Source of the DNA: CAZPKH01 sp964407165
GTDB lineage: Bacteria; Bacteroidota; Bacteroidia; Bacteroidales; Muribaculaceae
Reading direction: 5' to 3'
DNA: 64,000 bases
Assembly (NCBI GenBank): GCA_964407165.1
Contig: CAYOUJ010000004.1
Coordinates: forward strand, 16,257 to 80,256
Below the pieces are notes generated by a model. That model ran no database searches, had not been told where the DNA came from, and saw only the letters and a program-made list of their open reading frames with translations. Made by a program: the position numbers and the translations under genes. Below are positions 34,732-43,227 of this stretch, piece after piece (positions within the stretch are counted from its first letter, which is position 1; the number at the start of each line of letters is the position of its first letter).

Positions 34732-35655
34732 ATGAGAACGCATTCCGCCGCTGCGCGCAAGAAAAATACCAATCATCTGCTCATACACCTCGGCGTTATC
34801 TTTACGGTGATAGCCTGGGGCGGCTCATTTGTCATGTCGAAGGTGCTCCTCGACGCCGGCCTGGGCACCGCCGAGATCTACGCCTACCGCATCGCCATGG
34901 CCTACCTGCTGATGGCGCTGATCAGCCACAACCGCCTATGGGCGCGCAGCCTCAAAGACGAGTGCATGTTTCTGGTCATCGGCATGTGCGCCGGCTCGAT
35001 ATACTATATCGCTGAAAACGCGGCGCTTGAATATACCCTCGTCTCTAACGTCTCGCTCATAACCACCACCTCTCCCCTCTTAACCGTCCTCTTGCTGGGC
35101 ATCATCTACAAGAACGAGCGCCCTCGCGCCGGCACCATCGTCGGCTCCGTCGTGGCCATCATCGGCGTCGGGCTCGTTATCTTCAACAGCTCGTTGGAGC
35201 TGAAGATGAACCCCTTAGGCGACTTCCTGGCGCTGATGGCCGCAGTCTCGTGGGCAATATACAGCATACTCGTGCGCACGCTCAACGCCACCTACGACGT
35301 CATGTTCATCACCCGCAAGATGTTCTTTTACGGCCTGATAACGACGCTGCCGTTCATGCTGCTGCGCGGCGACGCCTTCAACGTCGAGCAGCTCTCGCAG
35401 CCCGTTGTCTGGGGCAACCTGTTGGCCCTCGGCATCGTCTGCTCGGTGATGGGCTTCCTCATCTTCAACGACGCCACCAAGCGCATCGGCGCCGTGACGG
35501 CCAACAATTACCTTTATTTCCAGCCTGTTGTCACCCTAATCCTGTCGGCCATCATTCTCGGCGAGGCCATCACGATAGTCGGCTGCACGGGGTGTTTCAT
35601 GATATTGCTCGGCGTCTTTCTCAGCGACTACCTCGCCCGTCCGCGCCGCAAGTGA
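34732..35655 (+). CDS. EamA/DMT-family transporter
   Basis: A 307-residue drug/metabolite transporter with ten helices in two EamA halves. Typical stretches are FTVIAWGGSFVMSKVLLDAG near the N-terminus, VSLITTTSPLLTVLLLGI, and FNDATKRIGAVTANNYLYF in the second half. It likely exports or imports a small metabolite; the substrate is unknown. It stands alone on the plus strand between minus-strand genes. Confidence 0.9.
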   Translation: MRTHSAAARKKNTNHLLIHLGVIFTVIAWGGSFVMSKVLLDAGLGTAEIYAYRIAMAYLLMALISHNRLWARSLKDECMFLVIGMCAGSIYYIAENAALEYTLVSNVSLITTTSPLLTVLLLGIIYKNERPRAGTIVGSVVAIIGVGLVIFNSSLELKMNPLGDFLALMAAVSWAIYSILVRTLNATYDVMFITRKMFFYGLITTLPFMLLRGDAFNVEQLSQPVVWGNLLALGIVCSVMGFLIFNDATKRIGAVTANNYLYFQPVVTLILSAIILGEAITIVGCTGCFMILLGVFLSDYLARPRRK

Positions 35656-35668
35656 GCCAAGCGACCGG

Positions 35669-36643
35669 TTACTCGATATCCGTCTTGCCGACGCCGTCCG
35701 GGGTCTCGCTCTTTATACCGCCGGAACCCGTTCGAGTTCCGGATTTGCCACTTACTTGGATATCGGGAAATCCCGCGTTACCGTAGTTGGGATCAAAGCC
35801 CCTCTCTTTAGCACTCCGAATAGAGCCTGTGGCCCCGGAGGCAGACTTGCTCCCATTGCTCTTAGTGGCAGTCGACTTCGTGGCACTTTGCTTGGGCTTC
35901 TCCGGCTCTTTCGCCGTCTCAACAGCCGGCGCGGGGGCTGCCACAGTGTCGACAACGACGGGCGCCACTGAGTCGGCAGGCTCCAATACCTCCTGCACCG
36001 GCGGCTCCGGCCGCGGGTCGTCGAGGCGTATGCCGTTGGCGTTCAGCGACAGATTGACTATCCACACCGCTATCAACAGCATCGTGAAGCATATAAACGT
36101 GGTGTAGGCCACCGGGTTATCCTTGATGCCCCAGCCGCGCTTGAGGCGCTTCCACTCGCGCACTCCGTCCGTCTTGACCATCAAGATCAAGCGAAGGATG
36201 GCTATCAACACAATGTATTGTATAACAATGATTGGTATGTCGTAAAAGGCTTCTAATAAGAGAACTACGACGTCATAGACCGCTATAGTTGCCGCGACGA
36301 CATAGAAACCGACCTTGCGCTCGAGGAGCAACAGCATCACACCGAATATAATGGCCAATGGGAAAATGAATGTGGGGAACGGCCAAGTATTGGGTATGAT
36401 AAAATTAAACGGCATGCGAAGGAGCCCGGTGTAAACATCCTGGTAATATCCGCCTATCAATGGCAGCCCTCTTAAAACGGGACTGATAAACAGGAGGCCG
36501 TAGAGCAGTAGGAGGGTGGTGTAGAGTTTGCCGGGGCCTTGCTCGCGGCGGTTGTACTGCCAGAGCGCCCAGAGCATGATGAGGATGACTACGGGGCTGA
36601 GCCACAGGAGCATGGGGAATAGGTGGAAAGTATGGGGTTGCAT
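35669..36643 (-). CDS. multi-helix membrane protein with Ser/Lys-rich tail
   Basis: I do not recognise the family. The 324-residue protein has about six membrane helices (LLWLSPVVILIMLWALW, then TLLLLYGLLFISPVL, then FIFPLAIIFGVMLLLL and others). A cytoplasmic or periplasmic proline/valine linker and a Ser/Lys/Gly-rich tail (about 230-324) follow. Its start is 12 bp from the stop of the kinase 3 gene on the same strand, so the two are almost surely cotranscribed. The low-complexity tail, rich in Ser and Thr, could be a substrate of the kinase; this is inference. Confidence 0.72.
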   Translation of the reverse strand: MQPHTFHLFPMLLWLSPVVILIMLWALWQYNRREQGPGKLYTTLLLLYGLLFISPVLRGLPLIGGYYQDVYTGLLRMPFNFIIPNTWPFPTFIFPLAIIFGVMLLLLERKVGFYVVAATIAVYDVVVLLLEAFYDIPIIVIQYIVLIAILRLILMVKTDGVREWKRLKRGWGIKDNPVAYTTFICFTMLLIAVWIVNLSLNANGIRLDDPRPEPPVQEVLEPADSVAPVVVDTVAAPAPAVETAKEPEKPKQSATKSTATKSNGSKSASGATGSIRSAKERGFDPNYGNAGFPDIQVSGKSGTRTGSGGIKSETPDGVGKTDIE

Positions 36644-36655
36644 GGTGGCCGTGGG

Positions 36656-37819
36656 CTAAATATGGTTGATGGTGAGCAGGGCGGTGATGACGAGATAGGC
36701 GGCGGAGGCGATGATGGCCCAGCGGACGATGCGCCCCTGGGTGCGCCGCGGCAGGTTGTAAAAGCGCTGTATGTAGTCAGGATTCTCCGGCTTGGCGCGC
36801 TCGCCGCGGATGGCGTCGGCGCCCTGCCCGGGCTTCGGGGCCAGGACGGTGGGGGTGCCTTCGTCGGGGCGCGAGGGCTCCGCCCCGATCCCGTCGGGGT
36901 GCGAGGGCGCCGCCCCGCTGTGGAGGTCGCTGACGAAGGCGGCGACGGTGGGGATGCGGTCGAAGGCGCGGCTCTGCATGGCGTTGGCGACGGCCTTGAG
37001 GGTGGCCGTGGAGACGGAGCCACGCAGGGGCGCGAGCACGGCGGCAAGGTCGATGTCGACGGCCTTCGGTGGCACTTTTCCCGTCAGGCAGAAGAGGAGC
37101 GTGGCCCCGAGGGCATAGATGTCGGCGCGGGGAGAGAAGGAGGTGATGCCGGCGTACTGCTCCATGGGGGAGTAGCCGTGAGAGACGGCGGGGACGTTGA
37201 GCGAGGAGGTGGGGTTGCCCTCCTTGTCGTAGTGCTTGGCCAGGCCGAAGTCGATGAGCACCTGCCGTCCGCGGCCCTGGTCGTCGGCGACGAGCATGAT
37301 GTTCTGGGGCTTGATGTCGAGGTGCGTCATGCTGTTGGCGTGGAGGTGCGCGACGCCGCCGAAGATGCCGCGGAGCAGGTCGAGGGCCTCGCGCTCGGGG
37401 AGCGGTCCGCGCTGCTTGACGTAGTCGGCGAGGGTGATGCCGTCGAGGTATTCCATGACGTAGTAGGCAGTGTTGTTGGCCTCGAACACCTCGTTGACTT
37501 TCACTATGTTGGGGTGCTGTATGTCGGCCTTGTTGAGGCGCGAGGCCTCGGCGAGGAAGTCGCGGCGCAGCCTTTCGACCTGGTCGGCGACGGGGTTTGA
37601 GAACTTGACGGTGGAGCTGTCGGAGTCGCGCTCGCACAGCGAGCTGACGAAGTGCTCCTTGATGGCCACCTTCACGGTGATGGGCAGATTGCCAAACATC
37701 ACCTGCGTCGAGGCCAGGTAGGTGATGCCGAAGCCGCCGGCGCCCAGTGTGCGTTCAATCTTGTAGGCCGACCGCGGCGAGCGCACGACGGTGCCGGTCT
37801 TCAGTGCATAGTCAGTCAT
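36656..37819 (-). CDS. membrane-anchored Ser/Thr kinase without sensor domain (kinase 3)
   Basis: A 387-residue Hanks-type kinase with GAGGFG (26-31), Lys54 in VAIKEHF, non-RD loop HLDIKPQNIM and LIDFG. A juxtamembrane linker contains two tandem family A repeats (36865-36921). One C-terminal membrane helix (about 360-380, WAIIASAAYLVITALLTI) ends the protein; there is no FGE domain. The ATG at 37819 is chosen: the longer frame would run back through a predicted ncRNA. It shares HLDIKPxN with kinases 1 and 2 and lies upstream of a membrane protein. Confidence 0.9.
   Translation of the reverse strand: MTDYALKTGTVVRSPRSAYKIERTLGAGGFGITYLASTQVMFGNLPITVKVAIKEHFVSSLCERDSDSSTVKFSNPVADQVERLRRDFLAEASRLNKADIQHPNIVKVNEVFEANNTAYYVMEYLDGITLADYVKQRGPLPEREALDLLRGIFGGVAHLHANSMTHLDIKPQNIMLVADDQGRGRQVLIDFGLAKHYDKEGNPTSSLNVPAVSHGYSPMEQYAGITSFSPRADIYALGATLLFCLTGKVPPKAVDIDLAAVLAPLRGSVSTATLKAVANAMQSRAFDRIPTVAAFVSDLHSGAAPSHPDGIGAEPSRPDEGTPTVLAPKPGQGADAIRGERAKPENPDYIQRFYNLPRRTQGRIVRWAIIASAAYLVITALLTINHI
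36865..36921 (-). repeat. two tandem family A palindromes in kinase 3 linker
   Basis: Units at 36865-36891 and 36895-36921 differ by two or three bases and are separated by 3 bp. In the gene's sense they read SGAAPSHP and GAEPSRP. Confidence 0.8.
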
Positions 37820-37922
37820 AATGACGCGGTTATTATAATTTTCTTCTCGCGAAAAGACAAAAGGACAAAAGAGATACTTATGTCTCTTCGTGCAATCTGC
37901 AGGCGGGTGTGTTGAAACATAG

Positions 37923-37962
37923 AAGGGCTGCTGCCTGAACATTTTCAAGAGCAGCAGCCCTT
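37923..37962 (-). terminator. terminator of the ncRNA candidate
   Basis: AAGGGCTGCTG (37923-37933) and CAGCAGCCCTT (37952-37962) form an 11-bp stem. Confidence 0.75.
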
Positions 37963-38204
37963 TATAATGGCCACACCAAAGGGATGATGATGAAACTCCG
38001 AACGACAGGATTTGAGTGCCTGACCAATCTTTGTAATCCTCCGTGCCCACGCGGGGCAACCCTCGGAAGGGTGAGGCCCGCCATCGACAGGCCGGCGTGT
38101 CTCGGTATTTCACTTTTAATTGATGAGTTTCCCAATCTGCTTTGATGTGGTGTTGGCATTAGCATCGTTGGTAAAACCGGGCGGCTCTCCGCCCCTCTGT
38201 TTTG
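37923..38204 (-). ncRNA. strongly bounded ncRNA candidate, rod-like fold
   Basis: A near-ideal promoter (38211-38242) and a terminator hairpin (37923-37962) bound about 280 nt without a credible ORF. The RNA can fold into a rod: CCACAUCAAAG (from 38140-38150) pairs with CUUUGGUGUGG (from 37971-37981) over 11 bp, and GAAACUC (38125-38131) pairs with GAGUUUC (37992-37998) over 7 bp. Inner stems CACGC/GCGUG and ACCCU/AGGGU end in a UUCCGA-type loop. A separate GGGCGG-agag-CCGCCC hairpin lies near the 5' end. The 180-nt rod is 6S-like in size and shape, but I cannot assign it. It is upstream of kinase 3 but separated by the terminator. Confidence 0.6.
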
Positions 38205-38210
38205 ATAACG

Positions 38211-38242
38211 CAAAGTTACGCCTCTTAGTTTGATTATGCAAA
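38211..38242 (-). promoter_or_regulatory. promoter of the ncRNA candidate
   Basis: TTTG (38239-38242), 20 bp, TAACTTTG (38211-38218) on the minus strand is among the best promoter matches in the window. Confidence 0.75.
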
Positions 38243-38340
38243 TTTTTGACCAAAAAAAATTGTAATATAACTGTCACCCCGGCGTTATTATAATAGTGGT
38301 GACCGAACACTTTACCCGATTATCCGGTTATCCGATTAAG

Positions 38341-39168
38341 ATGCGCTTACACCTTATTATAATTATAATATTAGCCCTCCTCTCCGCGCTCTCTGTCCGC
38401 GCCCAGAGCGAGGCCTACCTGCAGATGGTCGAGCAGGCCGACTCCGCCCTCGCCGCCGGCCGCTGGGGCGAAGCTGTCATGACCCTCGACCGCGCCATGC
38501 TGATGGAGCCGGAGAACCCCGGCAACATACTGCTGCTGAGCAACAAAGGGGTAGCTCTCGCGGCCATGGGCAGCGACTCGCTGGCTATAGAGGCCCTCAA
38601 CGAGGCTCACCGCCGCGCCCCCGTCAGCGTCACCGTGCTGCTCAACCGCGGGCGCATAGAGGCCGCCTCGGGGCGCGTCATCGAGGCTTACCGCGACTTC
38701 TCGCAGGTGATAGAGCTTGACTCGACGCTGACCGACCCGCTGTTTTACCGCGCGCTGATAGCCATGCAGCTTGGCGACCTGGAGACCGCCGCTCGCGACC
38801 TCGACCGGATGGCGGAGCTGGCTCCTGACCTTCCGGACACGCACCTGGGCCACGCCGCGTTCTACACCGCCATGGGGGAGCCGAGCGAGGCCATCAGCGA
38901 GTTTACCTGGCTGATAGACCGTGAGCCGACGGCGGGACTGTACACCGAGCGCGCTTCGCTCTATCTCGAGCTTGACGAGCTGGCGGAGGCGTCGGCAGAC
39001 ATCGCCGAGGGGCTTGCCCTCGAACCCGACGACCCTGAGCTGTACCTGCAGCGCGCCGTGCTCAACCGAAAGCGCTACCGGCCCGACGATGCCCGCGCCG
39101 ACGTGCGCCGCGCTATGGAATTAGGCGTTCCCGCCGAGCGCATCCGCGCCCTCGGCTTGGATAAATAA
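38341..39168 (+). CDS. exported tetratricopeptide-repeat protein
   Basis: A 275-residue protein with a signal peptide (MRLHLIIIIILALLSALSVR, cleavage near AQS) and about seven TPR-like units, seen as repeated A-x6-P patterns such as AVMTLDRAMLMEPENPGNIL, AYRDFSQVIELDSTLTDPLF and AIMQLGDLETAA-like helices. TPRs usually bind partner proteins. The start is placed at the signal-peptide ATG. A CCGATTATCCGGTTATCCGA repeat lies just upstream (38313-38340). It is 37 bp upstream of the GHL10 gene, suggesting an operon. Confidence 0.87.
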   Translation: MRLHLIIIIILALLSALSVRAQSEAYLQMVEQADSALAAGRWGEAVMTLDRAMLMEPENPGNILLLSNKGVALAAMGSDSLAIEALNEAHRRAPVSVTVLLNRGRIEAASGRVIEAYRDFSQVIELDSTLTDPLFYRALIAMQLGDLETAARDLDRMAELAPDLPDTHLGHAAFYTAMGEPSEAISEFTWLIDREPTAGLYTERASLYLELDELAEASADIAEGLALEPDDPELYLQRAVLNRKRYRPDDARADVRRAMELGVPAERIRALGLDK

Positions 39169-39205
39169 TTATAGGGAAACAAAACCAACGGATTGCAAAA
39201 AGACG

Positions 39206-40891
39206 ATGAGGCTGATAGTGAGCATATTGCTGTGTGTGGCGACGGCGCTGGGAGCGCTGTCGGCACCGCTGCGCGAGCTTCGCGGGGCGTGGGTGGCCAC
39301 CTCGCTCGGCATCGACTGGCCACGGCGCGAGACTGACCCGGAGGCCCAGGTCGAAGCCCTGCGCACTATGCTCGACCGCCTGCAGAAGGCACACTTCAAC
39401 ACCGTCTTCGTGGAGATGCAGGGCCGCGGCGATGTGCTCTGGCCCTCGATACTGCAGCCGGCGTCGGAGGACGTGACGGGCAACGCCCGCATGCCCCTGG
39501 CCTACGACGTGGCGCAAGTGTTTATCGACGAGGCCCATGCACGCGGCATGGACGTCTATGCCGTGGTGTCGCCGCTCAACGTGGGCACACGCGGCGGTGC
39601 GCACCGTTACGCCGACAACCGCATCAAGCACATTCTGTCAGACCCTCCCGGGTGGGTCAGCCAATGGCACGGCGACTGGTACATCGACCCCGGCAACACC
39701 GACGCGCGGGAATACATCACCGATCTTTACACCGAGTTGGTAGCCGCCTATCCGTTTGACGGACTGGTGGTTGACGGCCTTTGCCTACCCTCCGCCGACT
39801 TCGACGACCGCGCCTCGTATGCCGACTACAACCACCGCCAGCAGACGCTCGACGACTGGCGTCAGGACTGCCTTGACGACTTGGTCCGCGAGATACGCGA
39901 CGTAATCGACACATACCGGCCCGAGATGCGGCTGCTGCTCACCGCCGAAGGGATGGAGACCTACGACGACGAGGGACGTCCGCGCCCGGCGCCCTCCGTG
40001 GTCACCCTGCTCGACGAGGAGGTGATCGACCTGGTGGTGCCCAAGCTATACGAGCGCGGCGGACGCGGATTCGCCCCCGCCCTCGACTCGTGGACCGGCG
40101 GCGACTACTCCACGCGCACCATAGTGGCCATAACCCCCGAGCGAGCAACCGACTTCCTGCGCAAGCCGGCCCCGGAGCCGGGGATGCAGATAGAGATGGC
40201 GCGACAGGCCGATGACAGCATCGCCGGCGTGGTGGTCTACCGCGTGTCGATGATAGCCGACACCGACCGCCCCGCGCCGCGCGCACAATATAAGAAGTTT
40301 AAAGACGACATTTTCATATACCCGGCTCACCAGCCGCTGCTCTCGACCCGTGACGTGACCACACCATATCCACCTGAGAACGTGCAGGCACACCGCAACG
40401 AAGACGGCCACTACGTCATCACCTGGGAGGAGTCCCCCACCGACAGCCGAGGCACGCCCATAAAATATTATACTGTATATGTGGCCCGTCAGGGCGACGT
40501 CGACGTCACCGACATCCGCGGCGAGCTTATACACGCCGTCGAGGGCACTGAGGTGATCTACCCCAGCGCCGAGGAGGGTCTGGAGTTTGCCGTCACCGCC
40601 TTCGACGCCAACAATTATGAGAGCCGCCCGGCGCTAAGCAGCTCCACCGGCGACTATGGGTTGCAGGAGCGTGAGTATGTGTTTAACTATTACGCAGATG
40701 TGCTTACTATCAGCGGCCCGCGCGTCATCAGCCGCGTGGAGATATACAACTCGTGGGGCAAGCGACTCAAGCACATTGTGGTCGGCGCCGAGGAGATGTC
40801 GGCCGACTGCGCCGACCTTCCAGGCGGGGTGTACATAGTCCACACCGTCTATGCCGACGGCGCGACCCGCGTCAACAAATTTATAAAATGA
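39206..40891 (+). CDS. GHL10-family glycoside hydrolase-like protein with T9SS-like tail
   Basis: A 561-residue secreted protein. After the signal peptide (MRLIVSILLCVATALGALSA) comes a GHL10 (YngK-like) barrel (about 22-330; LRGAWVATSLGIDWPRRETD, then FNTVFVEMQGRGDVLWPS, then HARGMDVYAVVSPLN). An Fn3-like region (YPPENVQAHRNEDGHYVITW) follows. The C-terminal about 80 residues (SRVEIYNSWGKRLKHIVVG ... GVYIVHTVYADG ... VNKFIK) match the T9SS type A sorting pattern. Enzyme specificity for this family is unproven; glycan hydrolysis is likely. It probably reaches the cell surface through the type IX system. Confidence 0.88.
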   Translation: MRLIVSILLCVATALGALSAPLRELRGAWVATSLGIDWPRRETDPEAQVEALRTMLDRLQKAHFNTVFVEMQGRGDVLWPSILQPASEDVTGNARMPLAYDVAQVFIDEAHARGMDVYAVVSPLNVGTRGGAHRYADNRIKHILSDPPGWVSQWHGDWYIDPGNTDAREYITDLYTELVAAYPFDGLVVDGLCLPSADFDDRASYADYNHRQQTLDDWRQDCLDDLVREIRDVIDTYRPEMRLLLTAEGMETYDDEGRPRPAPSVVTLLDEEVIDLVVPKLYERGGRGFAPALDSWTGGDYSTRTIVAITPERATDFLRKPAPEPGMQIEMARQADDSIAGVVVYRVSMIADTDRPAPRAQYKKFKDDIFIYPAHQPLLSTRDVTTPYPPENVQAHRNEDGHYVITWEESPTDSRGTPIKYYTVYVARQGDVDVTDIRGELIHAVEGTEVIYPSAEEGLEFAVTAFDANNYESRPALSSSTGDYGLQEREYVFNYYADVLTISGPRVISRVEIYNSWGKRLKHIVVGAEEMSADCADLPGGVYIVHTVYADGATRVNKFIK

Positions 40892-40898
40892 TTTTTCG

Positions 40899-40945
40899 TT
40901 GATCTGTCGATAATCTATCGACAGGCTATCGATTTTGGTCGATTA
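40899..40945. repeat. ATCGAT-rich intergenic repeat (family G)
   Basis: Words GTCGATAATCTATCGACAG and CTATCGATTTTGGTCGAT form an imperfect hairpin between the convergent GHL10 and mlaF genes, probably acting as a terminator. Related strips lie at 13183-13210, 15363-15414 and 49813-49862. Confidence 0.6.
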
Positions 40946-41719
40946 GCGCTCGATGTGCTCGTTGGCCTGCACGTAGTCTTTGAGCTCGCGGAAAAGGCGG
41001 GTGGCGAAGACGAAGTCGGTGAGCGCCTCGTTGGCTGTGCTGTAAATCTGACTCTTGTCGCCTACCCAGGCACGGTACCCCTTGTTGAGGAAAATAATGT
41101 TCTCGCCGATGCCGAGCACCGAGTTCATGTCGTGGGTGTTGATGACCGTGGTGATGTTGTACTCGTGGGTGATGTCGCTGAGCAGCTCGTCAATGACTAT
41201 CGAGGTCTTGGGATCGAGGCCCGAGTTGGGCTCGTCGCAGAAGAGGTATTTGGGGTTGAGTGCGATGGCGCGCGCGATGGCTACACGCTTTTGCATGCCG
41301 CCCGAGATCTCCGACGGATACTTGTCGCCCGCACCCTTGAGGTTGACGCGCTCGAGGCAGAACTCCGCCCGCTCCCGCATCTCGCCCTGGCTCCAGCGGG
41401 TGAACATGATCATGGGGAACATCACGTTGCCCAGCACCGTCTCAGAGTCAAACAGCGCCGATCCCTGGAACAGCATTCCGAGCTCCTGGCGTATCTCCTT
41501 GAGCTGGTGCTGGTCCATCTGCGTGATGTCGCGGCCGTCGTAGAGCACCTCGCCGCTGTCGGGCTTGATAAGGCCGATGATGGTCTTCATCATCACCGTC
41601 TTGCCCGAGCCGCTCTGGCCGATGATGAGGTTGGTCTTGCCCGTGTAAAACGTGGCCGACACGTCGTGGAGTATCGTCTTGCCGTCGAACGACTTGGTTA
41701 TGTTTTTTACCTCTATCAT
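40943..41719 (-). CDS. mlaF: ABC transporter ATPase, phospholipid transport (MlaF-like)
   Basis: A 258-residue ATPase of the Mla/Mce retrograde phospholipid system. Walker A is IIGQSGSGKTVMMK, the signature is EISGGMQKRVAIARAIAL and Walker B is YLFCDEPNSGLDPKTS, the MlaF-type variant. It powers the permease encoded 6 bp upstream (41726) for lipid movement to or from the outer membrane. No MCE protein gene is adjacent in this window. Confidence 0.93.
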   Translation of the reverse strand: MIEVKNITKSFDGKTILHDVSATFYTGKTNLIIGQSGSGKTVMMKTIIGLIKPDSGEVLYDGRDITQMDQHQLKEIRQELGMLFQGSALFDSETVLGNVMFPMIMFTRWSQGEMRERAEFCLERVNLKGAGDKYPSEISGGMQKRVAIARAIALNPKYLFCDEPNSGLDPKTSIVIDELLSDITHEYNITTVINTHDMNSVLGIGENIIFLNKGYRAWVGDKSQIYSTANEALTDFVFATRLFRELKDYVQANEHIER

Positions 41720-41725
41720 AAGCGT

Positions 41726-42475
41726 TTACTGGAGGAGGAGTTTGGTGAGGACGACGTCGAGCATGAGTATGAGGATGCTGCTGGCGACCACGGCGTTGGT
41801 GCTGGCCTTGCCCACCTCGAGGGCGCCGCCCTTGACGTAATAGCCATAGAACGAGGCGACAGAGGTGATGATGAACGAGAAGAAGAGGCTCTTGATGAGG
41901 CCGTACCATACATACCACTCGGTGAAGAGTGCCTGGATGCCGTAGACGTATTTAGAGACGGTGATGATGTCGGTGAACAGCGCCACGCAGTAGCCGCCAA
42001 ACATGGCCGTGAAGATGCTGAAGGTGACAAGCACGGGGATGAAGAAGAGGAAAGCCACCACCTTGGGGAGCACGAGGTAATTGGCTGAGTTGACGCCCAT
42101 TATGTCGAGCGCGTCGATCTGCTCTGTGACCCTCATGGTGCCGATCTCGGAGGCGATGTTTGAGCCGACCTTGCCGGCGAGGATAAGGCAGAGGATGGAG
42201 TTGGAGAACTCCAGCAGCACGATGTCGCGCGTGGCCAGGCCCACCGAGTAGGCCGGTATCAGGGGCGAGTTGACGTTGAGTTGCATCTGGATGGCGCACA
42301 CTGCGCCGATGAACACCGAGATGACCATTACAAGCGGTATGGAGTCGATGCCGAGCTTAATTATCTCTGCCACAGTGCGCTTAAAAAACACGCGCCAGCG
42401 GTCGGGGATAGTCAGCACGCGACTCATGAACATGCAGTAGCGGCCGAATGTGGTCAGTGATGACGTCAGTATCAT
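41726..42475 (-). CDS. mlaE: ABC transporter permease, phospholipid transport (MlaE-like)
   Basis: A 249-residue permease with five or six helices and MlaE features: VMVISVFIGAVCAIQMQLNV, SNSILCLILAGKVGSNIASE and the following EIGTMRVTEQIDALDIMGVN. The ATG at 42475 is chosen; the longer frame to 42502 lies within the promoter palindrome. It forms the core of the Mla lipid transporter with MlaF. Transcription starts from the left half of a symmetric divergent promoter shared with udk. Confidence 0.93.
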   Translation of the reverse strand: MILTSSLTTFGRYCMFMSRVLTIPDRWRVFFKRTVAEIIKLGIDSIPLVMVISVFIGAVCAIQMQLNVNSPLIPAYSVGLATRDIVLLEFSNSILCLILAGKVGSNIASEIGTMRVTEQIDALDIMGVNSANYLVLPKVVAFLFFIPVLVTFSIFTAMFGGYCVALFTDIITVSKYVYGIQALFTEWYVWYGLIKSLFFSFIITSVASFYGYYVKGGALEVGKASTNAVVASSILILMLDVVLTKLLLQ

Positions 42476-42496
42476 TTTGGCTTTTTCTGTTTCAGG

Positions 42497-42551
42497 CCAC
42501 AAATTTACAACTTTTTCTCCAACAACTGGCGAAAAAGTTGTAAATTTGTGG
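42497..42551. promoter_or_regulatory. symmetric divergent promoter between mlaE and udk
   Basis: Arms 42497-42517 and 42531-42551 are a perfect 21-bp inverted repeat with a 13-bp centre. Each arm contains a TAAATTTG -7 box (42500-42507 on the minus strand; 42541-42548 on the plus strand). Each can use the other arm's AAAAAGTTG/CAACTTTTT end as its -33 region. Confidence 0.75.
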
Positions 42552-42606
42552 CGTCGTATACCATAACGGCCAACTTCCTGACCCTTTCACCAAACACCCT
42601 CCCCAA

Positions 42607-43227
42607 ATGCTCATCATTGGTATCGCCGGCGGAACCGGCTCCGGCAAAACCACCGTGGTTAACAAGATTATAGGCTCACTCCCCCCCGGCGAAGTGGCCG
42701 TCATACCACAGGACTCATATTATAAGGACTCCAGCCACGTGCCCGTGGAGGAGCGCAGCAAGATCAACTTCGACGAGCCGGCGGCCATCGAATGGACGCT
42801 GCTGGTCAAGCACCTCGAGCAGCTCCGCCGCGGCGAGGCCATAGAGATGCCCACTTACTCCTACCTCACATGCACCCGGCAGGAGGAGACCGTGCACGTC
42901 GAGCCCCGCGACGTGGTCATAGTCGAGGGCATACTCGTGCTCAACGATCCAGTGCTGCGCCAGATGATGGACGTCAAGGTATTTGTCGACGCCGACGCCG
43001 ACGACCGCCTTATCCGCGTCATCTCCCGCGACTGCGTGGAGCGCGGGCGCACACCCATCATGGTCATCAACCGATACCAGAACGTGCTCAAGCCCATGCA
43101 CGAGATGTACATCGAGCCGTCGAAGCGCCACGCCGACCTCATCGTCCCCCAGGGCGGCAACAACATCGTGGCTATCAACCTGCTGACCGACTATATAGAG
43201 TCGCGACTGCGCCATTCAAAGCATTAA
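42607..43227 (+). CDS. udk: uridine kinase
   Basis: A 206-residue uridine/cytidine kinase for pyrimidine salvage, making UMP and CMP. The P-loop is GIAGGTGSGKTTVVNK (residues 5-20). Other family blocks are IPQDSYYKDSSHVP, DEPAAIEWTLLVKHL, and RLIRVISRDCVERGRTPIMV. Its stop overlaps the lptB start by one base (TAATG), so the genes are coupled. Its promoter is the right arm of the symmetric element. Confidence 0.95.
   Translation: MLIIGIAGGTGSGKTTVVNKIIGSLPPGEVAVIPQDSYYKDSSHVPVEERSKINFDEPAAIEWTLLVKHLEQLRRGEAIEMPTYSYLTCTRQEETVHVEPRDVVIVEGILVLNDPVLRQMMDVKVFVDADADDRLIRVISRDCVERGRTPIMVINRYQNVLKPMHEMYIEPSKRHADLIVPQGGNNIVAINLLTDYIESRLRHSKH

Noticed and set aside
36656..38113. Longer kinase 3 frame with 98 extra N-terminal residues
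   Set aside because: The extension crosses the ncRNA unit with its own promoter and terminator; the kinase domain begins normally from ATG 37819.
37923..38204. Calling the ncRNA RNase P or a cobalamin riboswitch
   Set aside because: The universally conserved RNase P core words and the B12 box are not visible on either strand.
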